Counted from the stretch's first letter, positions 39,038-50,019 are shown. The stretch: DNA of 64,000 nt from Alteromonas sp. ASW11-130 (GCF_026183735.1 NZ_JAPFRE010000005.1:62001-126000); one strand, 5' to 3'. The notes: a model not told the origin generated them from the sequence alone. Numbers and translations: made by a program.

Positions 39038-39859
39038 TCAAAACCCACGCTTTTGCTTAATTAATTCGTAAGCCTGTTGAATGTCCTGAGTTTTTTGTTT
39101 GGCTATATCCAGTGCTTGTTGCGGCAAACCTTTGGAGACCAGTTTATCTGGATGATGTTCTGCCATACGTTTGCGATACGCTCGCTTGATCATTTTTTCG
39201 TCATCGTTTGGACCCACGCCCAATATTTTGTATGCGTCACTAACGGACTGTTGCTCCGTATAATTTCTTCGTTGTTGATCGCCTCGGTGTCTGAATCTTA
39301 CCTCGGCTTCAAACATAGAAACCAAATAGTCAAGATCGCTGCGTTTAAAGCCAAGGGGTTTGGCTACTTTTTCCAAAACCTTATATTCTGGCGGTGACAA
39401 ATTTCCATCTGCAAATGCAGACTGGATCAAAATTTCAAGAAAAACCTGCAAAATGTCCCGTCGTCCATGACAATTGTCATACAAACTTTTTAATGTATCC
39501 ACGATAGGGTAATCTGCGGATTTACCCTCTCTAAAAGCCTGCTGAGCTTCTTGCCTAGCGTCACCAGAGAGCTGCATTTCATCCATCAATGCCGTAGCGA
39601 CCTTAATTTCATGGTCGGTCACCTTGCCATCTGCTTTAGCCAAGTGCCCAAGGGCCGCAAATAAACTATGGAAAAAAATAGCTTGTTGTTTTAGTGAGTT
39701 TTGATCAGTAAAGAAACGCCCGAACCCACCAAGTTGACTGAAATCCTGGCTATAAGCGCGGTCAAAAAAATGGCCGATAATTAGCCCAAGGATTGCACCG
39801 GGAATTTTTAAAAACATAAGTCCAAATATAAATCCCAGGATTTTTCCCCAAATTGGCAT
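39038..39859 (-). CDS. djlA: Membrane-anchored co-chaperone DjlA
   Basis: A 273-residue type III J-protein. A short N-terminal membrane helix (residues about 5-28, Gly-rich) is followed by a TerB-like helical domain (about 50-165) and a C-terminal J domain (about 205-270) with the HPD tripeptide in MAEHHPDKLVSKG. It stimulates DnaK and, in E. coli, influences capsule regulation. It lies opposite lptD, the usual neighbour. Confidence 0.94.
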   Translation of the reverse strand: MPIWGKILGFIFGLMFLKIPGAILGLIIGHFFDRAYSQDFSQLGGFGRFFTDQNSLKQQAIFFHSLFAALGHLAKADGKVTDHEIKVATALMDEMQLSGDARQEAQQAFREGKSADYPIVDTLKSLYDNCHGRRDILQVFLEILIQSAFADGNLSPPEYKVLEKVAKPLGFKRSDLDYLVSMFEAEVRFRHRGDQQRRNYTEQQSVSDAYKILGVGPNDDEKMIKRAYRKRMAEHHPDKLVSKGLPQQALDIAKQKTQDIQQAYELIKQKRGF

Positions 39860-39975
39860 TCGACTACGCTCCTATTTTCAACACGTGTACACAGTTTGAT
39901 GTTATAAGGTTGGAGCATTCTATTAGCAAGTCAAATTCAGATATTTACAATTCCGTCAGGGCAATATTTGTCGAT

Positions 39976-39997
39976 AAGCACTTTTTTTGTGCTTTTT
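39976..39997 (+). promoter_or_regulatory. Terminator-like hairpin in the lptD leader
   Basis: AAGCAC and GTGCTT with a T7 loop, followed by TTT, lie upstream of lptD on the same strand. Nothing upstream on this strand needs a terminator, because djlA is divergent, so an attenuator or chance structure are both possible. Confidence 0.4.
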
Positions 39998-40134
39998 AAA
40001 GTATATTTGTTCAAAGGTGGTTGGTAATTACAGCAGAAGTGCTTAGAATTGGCAGATACTTTCGTTTAATAAATAAATATATTGTAACTTGGTACTCAGG
40101 TTACGGCGCAAAAAAGCAGGCCACTCACCTTTTC

Positions 40135-42375
40135 ATGAATATTTTTCGTTTACATGTATTGTTTGCCTTCTTTAGTTCGGCACCAGTTTTTGCTCAACAG
40201 GATGCGTCTATAGACAGAAATGAGGATAAGTTTGCACTTTGCCCTGTGTATACAGTGTCGCCTTCTGAACTAAGTCTCCAACCCCAAGGGCATGTAAAAG
40301 TTAAATCTGATCAAGCCCAAATCGTCAGCAAACAGTTAGCCGAATTTAAGGGCGATGTCAGTATTTATTCCGATCGTGCGACTATACGCGCTGAAGAAGC
40401 GAAGGTAAGTGAAAATGGCCGAAAACTTCAAGCTACAGGCAATGTCCGCTATTTGGATACAGATTTAAGCGTCACTAGTGATGCCATATCGGTAGATTCG
40501 ATAAATCACTCTCTGAATATAGAAAACAGTCAATATCAACTTAATGGTCAACCAGGTCATGGTGCTGCCCAACAAATCCAACTTGACCGCGCCAGAGGGC
40601 TAATATTATCTGATGTGAGCTTTACTACCTGCCCATTAGATAGCCCGGATTGGCATATCGAAGCATCAGAAATTAGTATTGAAAAGGGTACAGCATGGGG
40701 CCAGGCCAAAAGTACGCGTTTTTATGTAGGTGATGTGCCAATTTTCTATTTGCCTTATTTTGCATTTCCTGTGAGTAACCAACGTCAGACCGGTTTATTA
40801 TTTCCCAAAATAAGCAGTTCGTCGATGACGGGATTTGACTATGAACAACCTTTTTATTGGAACATCGCCCCTAATTACGACTTTACTATTTCGCCACGCA
40901 TCATGACGCGGCGGGGTATCCAGTTAAAAAATGAATACCGTTATTTAACCGAAATGAGTTACGGTCAAATAAACCTGGAATATCTGCCGGACGACCGAGA
41001 GTTTGCAAATAATACTGACCGCTGGTTTTACCGATTTTATCACCAAGGTAAATTGACAGGAAACTGGTTCATTAATGCGGATATTAACGGGGTAAGTGAT
41101 GATAACTACATTATTGACCTCGGCTCTGATTTTTATAATCGGGCAGACACCCATTTATACCGTTCCGCAAGCATGGATTATTTTTCAGAGAATTTGATCA
41201 TGGACTTCCGCGTTTTGGACTTTGTTACTTTAGGTGAAAGTGAAGATAGCTACCGCGCTTTACCTGAGTTTCGTCTGGCTTATTTTAGTGAGCTCGGAAG
41301 CCTATTTGAGTTTTCACTTAATTCAGAGTTAGCCTACTTTGATAGTACAGCTTTGGATACACCTGAGGCATTAAGATGGCACCTAGCCCCTACCCTGACC
41401 TTGCCCTATCGCAAGGTGTGGGGAGAGTTTAGCGCTGAAGCCTCATTGCTGAATACGTATTATCAACAGAAAAATATTGAACAAACCGATCTAGCAGAAG
41501 AGGTTACTCGAACTTTAGGCCAATTCAGGCTGTTTGGTGCGCTTTATTTTGAGCGAGAACAACAGTGGTTAGATAAAAGCAGCACCATGACTCTCGAACC
41601 AAAGTTGCAATATCTATATACCTCATATGAGGATCAAACGATGATTGGTCGATATGACACAACACCGCTCCTTGTAGACGTAGATGGTTTATTTAGAGGG
41701 CAGGAATTCACTGGTCTAGACAGAATAAGTGATAATAACCAGTTTACCCTAGGACTCACCTCGAGAATACTTGATGAGTCAGATAGGGAACAATTTGTTA
41801 TCAGCGTGGGTCAGATATTCTACCTTGAAGAAAATAAGGTGCTGGCCGCGGTTAAAGATCAAAACCGTTCTGCGCTTGCCGCAGAGTTAGATTGGAAGTT
41901 AGGTTCACGATGGTATACACACACCGATGTTCAGATAGCCACCAAGACCGATAAAGTTGATCGTAGCAGTACCAGTATTGAATATCGCAAAGATGAAAAA
42001 AGTCTCATACAACTTAGTCATCGTTACATTCGGCAACTATCCGGTGAAAAAATCGATCAGATTGGTATGCTTATAAGTTGGCCCATTACCGAGACATTGC
42101 ACTGGGTAGGTCGAACTTATCGAGATCGGTCGTTGGAAAGAAGCGTTGAAAGTTATTTTGGCCTTCAATATGAGTCATGTTGTTGGGCAGTCAGACTGGT
42201 GGGCCAACGGCATTTAAGCAACCGTGTTACAGCCGATGGTGTGAGAACAACTGAAGAGTTTGATTCGGGTATTTCTTTACAATTTATCTTCAAAGGTATG
42301 GGATCATCAAAATCCTCACGAAGCATGCTTGAAGAAGGCATGTTTGGCTATCGTCAGCCATATAGTTTAAATTAG
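40135..42375 (+). CDS. lptD: LPS-assembly protein LptD
   Basis: About 746 residues. A signal peptide (MNIFRLHVLFAFFSSAPVFA), an N-terminal OstA-like jellyroll (about 55-180, e.g. GNVRYLDTDLSVTSDA) and a large beta-barrel make up the outer-membrane LPS translocon with LptE. Cys residues near the N-terminus (ALCPVYT), before the barrel (TTCPLDSPDW) and a CC pair near the C-terminus (YESCCWAVRLVG) supply the known essential disulfides. The frame is open back to 40021, but the ATG at 40135 gives the signal peptide; no strong ribosome-binding site is seen for either. Confidence 0.95.
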   Translation: MNIFRLHVLFAFFSSAPVFAQQDASIDRNEDKFALCPVYTVSPSELSLQPQGHVKVKSDQAQIVSKQLAEFKGDVSIYSDRATIRAEEAKVSENGRKLQATGNVRYLDTDLSVTSDAISVDSINHSLNIENSQYQLNGQPGHGAAQQIQLDRARGLILSDVSFTTCPLDSPDWHIEASEISIEKGTAWGQAKSTRFYVGDVPIFYLPYFAFPVSNQRQTGLLFPKISSSSMTGFDYEQPFYWNIAPNYDFTISPRIMTRRGIQLKNEYRYLTEMSYGQINLEYLPDDREFANNTDRWFYRFYHQGKLTGNWFINADINGVSDDNYIIDLGSDFYNRADTHLYRSASMDYFSENLIMDFRVLDFVTLGESEDSYRALPEFRLAYFSELGSLFEFSLNSELAYFDSTALDTPEALRWHLAPTLTLPYRKVWGEFSAEASLLNTYYQQKNIEQTDLAEEVTRTLGQFRLFGALYFEREQQWLDKSSTMTLEPKLQYLYTSYEDQTMIGRYDTTPLLVDVDGLFRGQEFTGLDRISDNNQFTLGLTSRILDESDREQFVISVGQIFYLEENKVLAAVKDQNRSALAAELDWKLGSRWYTHTDVQIATKTDKVDRSSTSIEYRKDEKSLIQLSHRYIRQLSGEKIDQIGMLISWPITETLHWVGRTYRDRSLERSVESYFGLQYESCCWAVRLVGQRHLSNRVTADGVRTTEEFDSGISLQFIFKGMGSSKSSRSMLEEGMFGYRQPYSLN

Positions 42376-42436
42376 TTTACGCGTAGCTTCCGCTCAGGTT
42401 AGGACGCTGTATAGTTAACCAATAAAAAGAGAAAAT

Positions 42437-43717
42437 ATGAAGTTCATTAGTAAAGTGCTCTTAGCGGGCGTATTTTTAATTAATCTCGCCTTTGCCCAAG
42501 AAACTGTTTTGGACAAAGTTGCCGTTATCGTTGACAAAGGTGTGATTCTGGAAAGCGAAATTACCGCATTGATAAATGAAGTAAAACGAAACGCAGAGGC
42601 TAATAATCAAACCCTTCCTTCAGATATGGCCTTACGCACCCAGGTCACAGAACGGTTAATTATGAAGAGCTTGCAAATGCAAATGGCTGAAAGAATGGGG
42701 ATTCAGATCAGTGACCCTCAGTTAGAGCAAACTATACAAAATATTGCGCAGAATCAAAATGTTTCTATCGAAGAACTTCGCAATCAACTAAAGCAAGACG
42801 GAATCAGTTACGACACTTATAGAGAAAATGTTCGCGAAGAACTGATTATGGGTGAGGTGCGCAGAGCGAATGTGCGTCGCCGTGTTTATATTACCCCGCA
42901 AGAAATAGGTACACTGACAAAGCTAATTGACCAACAAGGTGCAGAACAGGCTGAATACGAGCTAGGACATATTTTAATAGGTTTCCCCTCCCAGCCAAGT
43001 GATGAAGACATTTCGGCGGCCAGAGATCGCGCCGATAAAGTGTTAGCGCTTCTCAAGAAAGATTCTGATTTTGCTAAAATAGCCATAGCCTCTTCTTCGG
43101 GCAGAAATGCCCTTGAAGGAGGTAACATGGGCTGGATGAATATCAACGCCATGCCAACATTGTTTGCTGAAGCCGTACAAGGCAAATCGAAAGATGAATT
43201 AATCGGCCCCATTCGAAGTGGAGCAGGCTTTCATATTTTAAAAATTTTGGATACCCGAGGTATCGAAACCATTACGGTAGAAGAAGTTAACGCCCGTCAT
43301 ATCCTCATTAAACCATCTATTATATTAAGCGAAGATAAAGCCAAAGAAATGCTAGTTGACTTCAAACAACAAATTAAGGCTGAAGAGGCCACTTTTGCCG
43401 AGTTAGCAAAGGAATATTCGGAGGATCCTGGCTCCGCTCTCAAAGGTGGAGCGCTAGGATGGAGAGATCCGAGCGAATACGAGCCGGCCTTTCGAGATGC
43501 GCTGGCTAACTTGCAGCCAAACGAACTCAGCGAACCTATCCGCTCGGTATACGGCTGGCACCTGATTGAATTACTCGACCGTCGTGTAGACGATGCCACG
43601 GAAAAACGAAAAGAAGATAAAGCTTATCAGCTATTGTATAACCGAAAGTTTCAGGAGGAGACTGAGGCATGGTTAAGAGAAATGCGCGACCAAGCCTACA
43701 TTGAAGTAGTTGAGTAG
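42437..43717 (+). CDS. surA: Periplasmic chaperone/peptidyl-prolyl isomerase SurA
   Basis: A 426-residue outer-membrane-protein chaperone. Signal peptide to about residue 20 (INLAFAQE), an N-terminal helical chaperone domain, two parvulin domains (about 172-275 with [14 protein letters not shown], and 285-385 with ARHILIKPS and [16 protein letters not shown]), and a short C-terminal helix. It escorts barrel proteins such as LptD, encoded just upstream, to BAM. Confidence 0.96.
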   Translation: MKFISKVLLAGVFLINLAFAQETVLDKVAVIVDKGVILESEITALINEVKRNAEANNQTLPSDMALRTQVTERLIMKSLQMQMAERMGIQISDPQLEQTIQNIAQNQNVSIEELRNQLKQDGISYDTYRENVREELIMGEVRRANVRRRVYITPQEIGTLTKLIDQQGAEQAEYELGHILIGFPSQPSDEDISAARDRADKVLALLKKDSDFAKIAIASSSGRNALEGGNMGWMNINAMPTLFAEAVQGKSKDELIGPIRSGAGFHILKILDTRGIETITVEEVNARHILIKPSIILSEDKAKEMLVDFKQQIKAEEATFAELAKEYSEDPGSALKGGALGWRDPSEYEPAFRDALANLQPNELSEPIRSVYGWHLIELLDRRVDDATEKRKEDKAYQLLYNRKFQEETEAWLREMRDQAYIEVVE

Positions 43718-43731
43718 GGTCTGAAGCTTTT

Positions 43732-44718
43732 ATGAAAACATTAAGAATTGCGGTCACTCCCGGCGAACCTGCTGGGATTGGTCCGGATCTTATCATCGCA
43801 CTCGGGCAGCGCGCATGGCCTGCTCAGCTAGTCGTATTTGCGAATGCGGAATTGATCGCTGAGCGGGCTGAACTATTAGGTTTATCGTTAAACATAATTC
43901 CTTTCAACGCTGATGATATCGCACCAGCGCCTCCCGGCTCGCTTATTGTTTATGATGTTCCTTTAAATGCAACGGTGCAGCCAGGAAAGCTTGACCATAA
44001 TAACGGCCATTATGTTGTAGAAACATTACGTTTAGCTTGTGAGGCTAATATACAAGGTCACTTTGATGCCGTCGTAACAGGGCCAGTACATAAAGGCATA
44101 ATCAACCAATCCGGCATCTCTTTTAGCGGGCATACTGAATTCTTTGCCCACCAATCTCAGACCGCTGATGTAGTGATGATGCTCGCCACTGAAGGGCTCA
44201 ATGTTGCTTTAGCGACGACACACATTCCGCTTGCTTACGTATCCAAGGCCATCACGCGTGATCGCCTACACAAAGTGATCAGAATAATCGATAACGACTT
44301 CAAAACGAAGTTTGGCGTTTCGCGTCCTCATTTATACGTATGTGGCTTGAATCCGCACGCGGGGGAGGACGGTCATCTTGGAAGAGAAGAAATTGAAACA
44401 ATTACGCCTGCGCTTGAAGAGTTGCGGGCGGAAGGCATACTAATTACGGGGCCGTTGCCAGCAGATACAATATTCCAGCCTAAGTATCTTGAGCAGGCAG
44501 ATGTCGTATTAGCGATGTATCATGACCAAGGTTTGCCTGTACTTAAGTATAAAGGGTTTGGCGCATCGGTGAATATTACTCTAGGCTTACCCTTTATTCG
44601 CACTTCGGTCGATCACGGCACAGCTCTAGACTTGGCTGGCAGTGGGTTGGCAGATACCGGCAGTTTTCAACAAGCGCTAACTCAAGCCATTAATTTAGCT
44701 AAACAGAAAAATGAATAA
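43732..44718 (+). CDS. pdxA: 4-hydroxythreonine-4-phosphate dehydrogenase PdxA
   Basis: A 328-residue NAD-dependent enzyme of pyridoxal phosphate synthesis. It has the N-terminal [13 protein letters not shown] motif and metal-binding His residues in [21 protein letters not shown] and [13 protein letters not shown]. It lies 14 bases after surA and overlaps rsmA by eight bases. Confidence 0.96.
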   Translation: MKTLRIAVTPGEPAGIGPDLIIALGQRAWPAQLVVFANAELIAERAELLGLSLNIIPFNADDIAPAPPGSLIVYDVPLNATVQPGKLDHNNGHYVVETLRLACEANIQGHFDAVVTGPVHKGIINQSGISFSGHTEFFAHQSQTADVVMMLATEGLNVALATTHIPLAYVSKAITRDRLHKVIRIIDNDFKTKFGVSRPHLYVCGLNPHAGEDGHLGREEIETITPALEELRAEGILITGPLPADTIFQPKYLEQADVVLAMYHDQGLPVLKYKGFGASVNITLGLPFIRTSVDHGTALDLAGSGLADTGSFQQALTQAINLAKQKNE

Positions 44719-45526
44719 AACGCATTTAGGGCACACAGCCCGCAAACGATTTGGTCAGAACTTTCTAAATGATGACTATGTAATTGGCCAAATTGTCGCT
44801 ACGATTGCTCCCCGTGAGGGAGAAAACCTGGTGGAGATAGGTCCCGGTTTAGGTGCACTGACAGAACCTGTGTGTGAGGAAGTGTCAGCGTTAACTGTCA
44901 TTGAACTTGACCGTGACTTGGCAAAGCGTCTTCGTCATCACCCCTTTCATGCTGACAAATTGAATGTGGTCGAACAGGATGCACTAACGCTAGATTTTGA
45001 AGCGCTCCTTACAAATTTACCTAATTCAGGCACGCCTTTAAGAGTGTTTGGAAACCTGCCTTACAATATATCAACACCATTGATGTTCCATCTGTTCGAC
45101 TTTGCGCATTGCATTGCTGATATGCATTTTATGTTGCAGAAGGAAGTGGTGAATCGTTTGGCGGCAGGGCCAGGTTCAAAAAACTACGGCAGACTTTCGG
45201 TAATGGCACAATATTATTGCCAAGTCATGCCTGTGTTAGAGGTGCCGCCTCATGCATTTGTGCCTCCACCGAAGGTTGATTCGGCCATCGTCAGGTTAAT
45301 ACCTCATAAAACTCCGCCAGTAACTGTGAGTTCTGTTAATATTCTGGAAAGGATATGCGCACAAGCATTTAACCAACGCAGGAAAACCATCCGCAATAGC
45401 TTAAAAGACTCTGTTACCGAAGATGAAATTATTTCATTGGGGCTCGCACCCACCGCCAGAGCGGAAACGCTTTCTTTGGATGATTTTGCACAACTAGCCA
45501 ATTTAGTTTTTAAAAAGGAAATGTAA
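44711..45526 (+). CDS. rsmA: 16S rRNA dimethyladenosine transferase RsmA (KsgA)
   Basis: A 271-residue methyltransferase making m6(2)A1518 and m6(2)A1519 in 16S rRNA. Motifs are [28 protein letters not shown] (SAM site) and the catalytic [12 protein letters not shown]. It starts inside the end of pdxA and its stop overlaps the ATG of apaG by one base, a tightly coupled run. Confidence 0.97.
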   Translation: MNKTHLGHTARKRFGQNFLNDDYVIGQIVATIAPREGENLVEIGPGLGALTEPVCEEVSALTVIELDRDLAKRLRHHPFHADKLNVVEQDALTLDFEALLTNLPNSGTPLRVFGNLPYNISTPLMFHLFDFAHCIADMHFMLQKEVVNRLAAGPGSKNYGRLSVMAQYYCQVMPVLEVPPHAFVPPPKVDSAIVRLIPHKTPPVTVSSVNILERICAQAFNQRRKTIRNSLKDSVTEDEIISLGLAPTARAETLSLDDFAQLANLVFKKEM

Positions 45527-45909
45527 TGGACGAAATTTCCGATCCGCCAGTCAGAGTAGAGGTGAGTGCCCGTTACTTACCGGATCACCCTGCTTCGACT
45601 GAACAAAAATATGCCTTCGCTTATCATGTCACTATTACTAACTTAAGCAATGAAATAGTTAAGTTGATAAACCGATATTGGCTCATTTGCGATGCAGATG
45701 GTAAATCGATGGAAGTGGAAGGTGCTGGTGTGGTCGGTAAACAGCCCACGCTAAAACCGAAAGAACAGTTTGAGTACACCAGTGGGGCGATTATCGATTG
45801 CCCGGTGGGTAGTATGCAGGGCTACTACGAGATGCAACGCGAGGATGAGTCTATTTTTCGCGTTCCGATCGACGTGTTCAGCCTTGCCGTGCCTAACATT
45901 GTAAACTGA
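45526..45909 (+). CDS. apaG: ApaG protein
   Basis: A 127-residue single-domain protein of the ApaG/DUF525 family (immunoglobulin-like beta-sandwich). Conserved segments are FAYHVTITNLSNEIVKLINR and the Gly-rich EGAGVVGKQPTLKPKEQFEY with TSGAIIDCPVGSMQGYYEM. The biochemical role is poorly defined; it is usually between rsmA and apaH, as here. Confidence 0.95.
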   Translation: MDEISDPPVRVEVSARYLPDHPASTEQKYAFAYHVTITNLSNEIVKLINRYWLICDADGKSMEVEGAGVVGKQPTLKPKEQFEYTSGAIIDCPVGSMQGYYEMQREDESIFRVPIDVFSLAVPNIVN

Positions 45910-45923
45910 ACAAAAAAACAAAC

Positions 45924-45950
45924 AAAAAGTAAAAAGTAAAAAGTAAAAAT
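45924..45950 (+). repeat. Heptanucleotide tandem repeat at the apaH start, locus 3
   Basis: Three perfect AAAAAGT units (45924-45944) and a partial AAAAAT run directly into the apaH ATG at 45951. The repeat takes the place where a ribosome-binding site would be; no GGAG-type sequence is present between apaG and apaH. Confidence 0.9.
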
Positions 45951-46763
45951 ATGGCGAGACAGAGCTTAGTGGTGGGGGATATTCAGGGATGCTTAGCTGG
46001 TTTGTTGAAGCTACTTCAAAAAGCTGATTTTGACCCTCAACAAGACCGCTTATATGCGGTAGGCGATCTCATCGGCCGGGGCAGTGACTCCCTTGGCACA
46101 GCAGAATACCTGATGAGTTTGGGCGATAACTTTCAAGCTGTGTTAGGTAACCACGACCTTAACTTTCTTGCAGTCTCCCAAGGGTTTAAACAGGCTCGGA
46201 AGAGCGATAGGCTTGAGCCACTGCTGAATAGCATAAAACTGCCTGATATTGTCCATTGGTTACGGCAATTTCCCCTAGCACAGAAAATAAATAACAGTTT
46301 CGTGATGGTTCACGCTGGGCTTTACCCATTTTGGTCGGTAGACGAATTAATGGGCTTTAGTAGCGAAATAAGCGAGATTTTACGTGGTAAACAGTGGCAA
46401 TCGCTGCTAAATAATATGTACGGTCATGAACCTCGGATATGGTCAGCTAACCTAGAGGACATGCCGCGAAATAGATTCATTATCAATGCGTGCACGCGCA
46501 TGCGATATTTGAACAGTGAAAATCAGCTGGATTTTGAGAACAGTGGTCATCCTGACGATGCACCTGATTACCTGACGCCTTGGTTCGAGGTAGAAAAGCA
46601 GAGAACGCTTACGCATAAGGTAATATTTGGTCATTGGGCTTCGCTAAACGGATTAAGCTCCTCTAAGCATTTTATCGGCCTGGACACAGGGTATGTTTGG
46701 GGCCAAAAAATGACCGCGCTGCGAGTGGAAACATTGGACTATATTTCAGTTAGTGCTGATTAA
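45951..46763 (+). CDS. apaH: Symmetrical bis(5'-nucleosyl)-tetraphosphatase ApaH
   Basis: A 270-residue metallophosphoesterase that hydrolyses Ap4A to two ADP and also removes Np4 caps from RNA. Motifs GDIQGCLAGL, AVGDLIGRGSDS, VLGNHDLNFLAV and MVHAGLYPFW carry the metal ligands. It is the last gene of the lptD run. The heptamer repeat touches its start codon, so translation initiation may depend on that tract. Confidence 0.95.
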   Translation: MARQSLVVGDIQGCLAGLLKLLQKADFDPQQDRLYAVGDLIGRGSDSLGTAEYLMSLGDNFQAVLGNHDLNFLAVSQGFKQARKSDRLEPLLNSIKLPDIVHWLRQFPLAQKINNSFVMVHAGLYPFWSVDELMGFSSEISEILRGKQWQSLLNNMYGHEPRIWSANLEDMPRNRFIINACTRMRYLNSENQLDFENSGHPDDAPDYLTPWFEVEKQRTLTHKVIFGHWASLNGLSSSKHFIGLDTGYVWGQKMTALRVETLDYISVSAD

Positions 46764-46808
46764 TTTACAACGCGGACTCTAAATATAACTTTTTTATGCT
46801 GAAGAATG

Positions 46809-46835
46809 TAAAGTATGCTGTTGTAATGTCGATAA
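46809..46835 (+). promoter_or_regulatory. Sigma-28 (FliA) type promoter of the chemotaxis receptor
   Basis: TAAA at 46809-46812, a 15-base spacer, then GTCGATAA at 46828-46835. This matches the flagellar consensus TAAA-N15-GCCGATAA with one mismatch. It lies 146 bases before the receptor start codon. Confidence 0.75.
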
Positions 46836-46980
46836 AAATTTGTGGAAGCTTTCAAATTCCATACCTAATGCGCAAATCCAGTACGGAGAGATAGTGAATT
46901 TTTCGTAATTTTTTGTCAAAATTGCAAATAATTTTAATCGCCAGTTCATGAAAATAAAAACGGGCCATAGAGGGGTGTAG

Positions 46981-49005
46981 ATGAAAGTTACAATTGCGAT
47001 GCGAATAATCGGTGGTTTTATCATCATGTGTTTGCTGTTGATTATTATCAGCATATCTTCATTGTATAACCTCAACTCTGTGGGTTCCGCTACAGAAGAG
47101 GTAAACACTCTTGCCATTCCAACTTTAGATGGCAGTAATTCTTTAAAGGCCAGTTTTTTAAATATGGGCAGGATTACGTTTGAAGCCTATATAGAAGAAA
47201 GTCTTGATAGCCTCGAGGAAAAGTACCAGGCGTATAGTCGAGGGAAGGAAGAATTCGAGCAGGAATATTCCCAATTAGCTACTGCCGTCGCCAACGATGA
47301 AGCGTTAAAATCAACTCTCTCTAATGTAAAGGCTACTTACGATAACTACGTTACCAATGTAGAAAAAATGTATGACAACCGCCGCACGTTCATGCGGCTT
47401 CGCAATACCATAGCCGACAAGATTGGCGACGCCGAAGACGGTGCCGATGATGCGGCTACCTACATCTTGGATTTCAGCGATTTAGATGCCGTACAAAACA
47501 GTGAAAACTTAACCGCTGCAGCAGAAATTGGTAGTACCCTCGAAACCTCTTTACTTACCCTTCTGACGGCAACATCTGAGTACATTAAAACAGAAACGCT
47601 GGTTAGAGCGCAAACGTTAGGTAATGAAGTAACCCTGGTGGTAGATAACGTACGCGAACGTTTAAACAATATGAATAATGCCGCTAACGGGGAAGAAGCT
47701 GACGGCTCCTTAGAAGAAATAAATGATTTAGTTAATAACGCTCTCGATGCGATAACAGGCAATGGTGGGGTGTTGCAGCTACATGTGGAACGTCTTGAAA
47801 ACAGAAATGCTTCAGAAGTTGCGCTAAACAATTCTGATAAAAATATTCAACAAGCCATTATTGAATTGAGAAAGCTCCTTACCTTGGCTGAAGACAAGGC
47901 GGCTGAAATCGAAGAGCAGGTTTCTTCACGGGTTGCTAACGGAAACATTATCGTTATTGTTGTGGTATTAATCTCATTAGCAATCGGCGCGGCAATTGGC
48001 TATTTCACGGTGGTGGCGATTACTCGTCCGCTCAATCGCGTAAATCATTTACTTAATATTGCTTCCTCTGGCGATCTTACCCAAACCCTAGACATAAAAT
48101 CCAAAGACGAATTTGGTCAGCTCGCACGCAACATTAATACGCTTATTAGTAGCCTTAAGAATCTGATTACTGGCATTAATACCCGTGCTGAACAGCTTGC
48201 GGCAGCCTCTGAACAGACTTCAGCAGTTACCGCACAAACCACACATTCAATTCAGGACCAGAAGTCTCAGATTGCACAAGTTGCTACCGCGACAACGGAA
48301 ATGCATTCGACGTCGCAACTGGTAATGAATAATGCAGAAGATACCTTAAACCAGATTCGTCATGCTGATGCCGAAGCCGAAAATGTTCGTAATATCTCAA
48401 TTGAAAACCGCAATACCATTGAAGTGTTAGCCAAAGACGTAGAAGAGGCGGCAAGCGTTATTAATAAGTTACATCAAGATAGCGCAAGTATTGGTGGTAT
48501 CTTGGATGTTATCAGAGGCGTTGCCGACCAGACGAATTTGTTAGCACTTAATGCGGCAATTGAAGCTGCACGGGCGGGCGAACAAGGTCGAGGCTTTGCT
48601 GTCGTCGCGGACGAGGTAAGAACACTGGCTAGCCGCACGCAAGAGTCGACCCAAGAAATCAACTCTATGATCGAAGTATTGCAAGCTGGAGCAGAAAAAG
48701 CCGTTGCTGTAATGAACCAAGGCAAAGAACAAACCGCCGTTTGTGTAGAGCAAACTGAACGGGCTACCAAGGCGCTCGATGTGATATCCGACGCGGTACA
48801 CAAAGCACACGATGTAAGTTCTCAAATTGAACAGTCGGCACGCGAGCAAAATACCGTTTCTCAGGAAATTAGTGAAAAACTTGAGACTATCGTTGGTATA
48901 GCGGAAGAAACCACCGCTGGTGCCCAGCAGACTTCTGATTCTAGCCATGAAGTCGCGCGATTGGCAGAAGAGCTGCAACAGTCAATTCGCCAGTTCAAAG
49001 TTTAA
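46981..49005 (+). CDS. Methyl-accepting chemotaxis protein
   Basis: A 674-residue transmembrane receptor. Helix 1 (about residues 8-28), a long mostly alpha-helical periplasmic sensor (about 30-320, probably a double four-helix bundle), helix 2 (about 322-345), HAMP (about 346-400) and a cytoplasmic signalling domain. The hairpin tip carries the near-invariant [20 protein letters not shown] followed by [18 protein letters not shown]. No CheR/CheB pentapeptide tail (NWETF-type) is present. The ligand is unknown. A sigma-28 promoter ties it to flagellar late-gene control. Confidence 0.95.
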   Translation: MKVTIAMRIIGGFIIMCLLLIIISISSLYNLNSVGSATEEVNTLAIPTLDGSNSLKASFLNMGRITFEAYIEESLDSLEEKYQAYSRGKEEFEQEYSQLATAVANDEALKSTLSNVKATYDNYVTNVEKMYDNRRTFMRLRNTIADKIGDAEDGADDAATYILDFSDLDAVQNSENLTAAAEIGSTLETSLLTLLTATSEYIKTETLVRAQTLGNEVTLVVDNVRERLNNMNNAANGEEADGSLEEINDLVNNALDAITGNGGVLQLHVERLENRNASEVALNNSDKNIQQAIIELRKLLTLAEDKAAEIEEQVSSRVANGNIIVIVVVLISLAIGAAIGYFTVVAITRPLNRVNHLLNIASSGDLTQTLDIKSKDEFGQLARNINTLISSLKNLITGINTRAEQLAAASEQTSAVTAQTTHSIQDQKSQIAQVATATTEMHSTSQLVMNNAEDTLNQIRHADAEAENVRNISIENRNTIEVLAKDVEEAASVINKLHQDSASIGGILDVIRGVADQTNLLALNAAIEAARAGEQGRGFAVVADEVRTLASRTQESTQEINSMIEVLQAGAEKAVAVMNQGKEQTAVCVEQTERATKALDVISDAVHKAHDVSSQIEQSAREQNTVSQEISEKLETIVGIAEETTAGAQQTSDSSHEVARLAEELQQSIRQFKV

Positions 49006-49029
49006 TTAAAACGCGCACTTCAATTAATC

Positions 49030-49076
49030 TTCCCATAGCGGTACGAATACCGTATGCCGCTATGGGAATGAAGATT
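49030..49076 (+). terminator. Hairpin after the chemotaxis receptor gene
   Basis: CCCATAGCGG (49032-49041) and CCGCTATGGG (49057-49066) form a ten-base-pair stem that can be extended through TACG/CGTA in the loop; an AT-rich stretch follows (GATTTTAATAATA), 24 bases after the stop. Confidence 0.6.
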
Positions 49077-49851
49077 TTAATAATACCTCTCGAGTAACCG
49101 ATTAAAGGTACTGTATTACCTGCAGAGTACCTTTGTGCTGTAGTTCAACAACCCCACTTTCAGTATGAAGTGAATATGGCGCCCCTGCAGTGATGTATTT
49201 ATCCTATCTATTAGTGCAGCTCATACCTCATTTTAGAAGTAGCAAAGACAAAATCATTATTTATTCATGCTGCTAAAATGCAGTATTAAGCTTAAAGCTA
49301 AGATCGTCCCGAGTGGCGAGCACGTCGTGCTTCTGAGTTGGGGTTTCGTGCTGATTTAACCGCATGGCACCCAGTCGTAGATGAGCGAAGTGACAGATTT
49401 ATTATTTGAAGCTTTTCCCGCGCAGGATTAGGTTACTTGGCCCGACACACCACAAGAGCAGCAGCATCGAACAACATAGTAACTGTTTACAATGACCTTT
49501 GATTCTAAGGTTATTTTTGGTCGTTCACGCCAGTGGTGGTAAGTCGTGAGGGCGTTTACTAGAAATCAAACTGATAGAGTGAAAGGACTAGCGCTTATTG
49601 ACCCTGCAACATTCGCCCAACTTAGCACTTTAAAATGAAAAAAGACGCTATGATGCTGTCGCATATGCCCGTCCAAGCTGCGAAGCACTATAGACGCTTA
49701 ATAGAATAACTAGTAAGGTCAAATTGCCCCATCGCTCCTATCACAGGTCACATCGGTGCCACTATTATAACCACGCCTTTTAGCCCGCCGGAGTTGTTTG
49801 TACTTGTGGTAACCAATAAGGAAAAGAGGTCTGGCTATCCTAACATACTGT
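49077..49851. other. Gene-free, probably decayed region between the chemotaxis receptor and lysC
   Basis: Nearly 800 bases without an intact gene. Short open pieces occur, for example a 31-codon plus-strand stretch at about 49543-49638 (VRAFTRNQTDRVKGLALIDP), but each is soon broken by stops and none is recognised. The higher local GC in parts and the broken frames suggest relics of lost genes rather than a regulatory region. Confidence 0.45.
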
Positions 49852-50019
49852 ATTAGTAGAAAGTGTGAAAATAAAAAGCCCATTTCGCGGTCTGATAGTG
49901 GTCACAATATTCATACAATTCGACCACAGCTGAACGCTCATCATATTTTAAAATGTAAATAAGACCACGTGAATTGGCAGGAGTGATTTCCTGCCAGATA
50001 AGGTTAACTACGCAGTAGG
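49852..50019 (-). pseudogene. Short coding-like remnant of unknown gene
   Basis: A minus-strand frame of about 55 codons ends with TAA at 49852 and is open back to a TAG near 50024. The translation (e.g. RGLIYILKYDERSAVVELYE, then YCDHYQTAKWAFYF) looks protein-like but lacks any good start codon near its 5' end. It may be the 3' end of a gene whose beginning has been deleted. I do not recognise the family. Confidence 0.3.
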
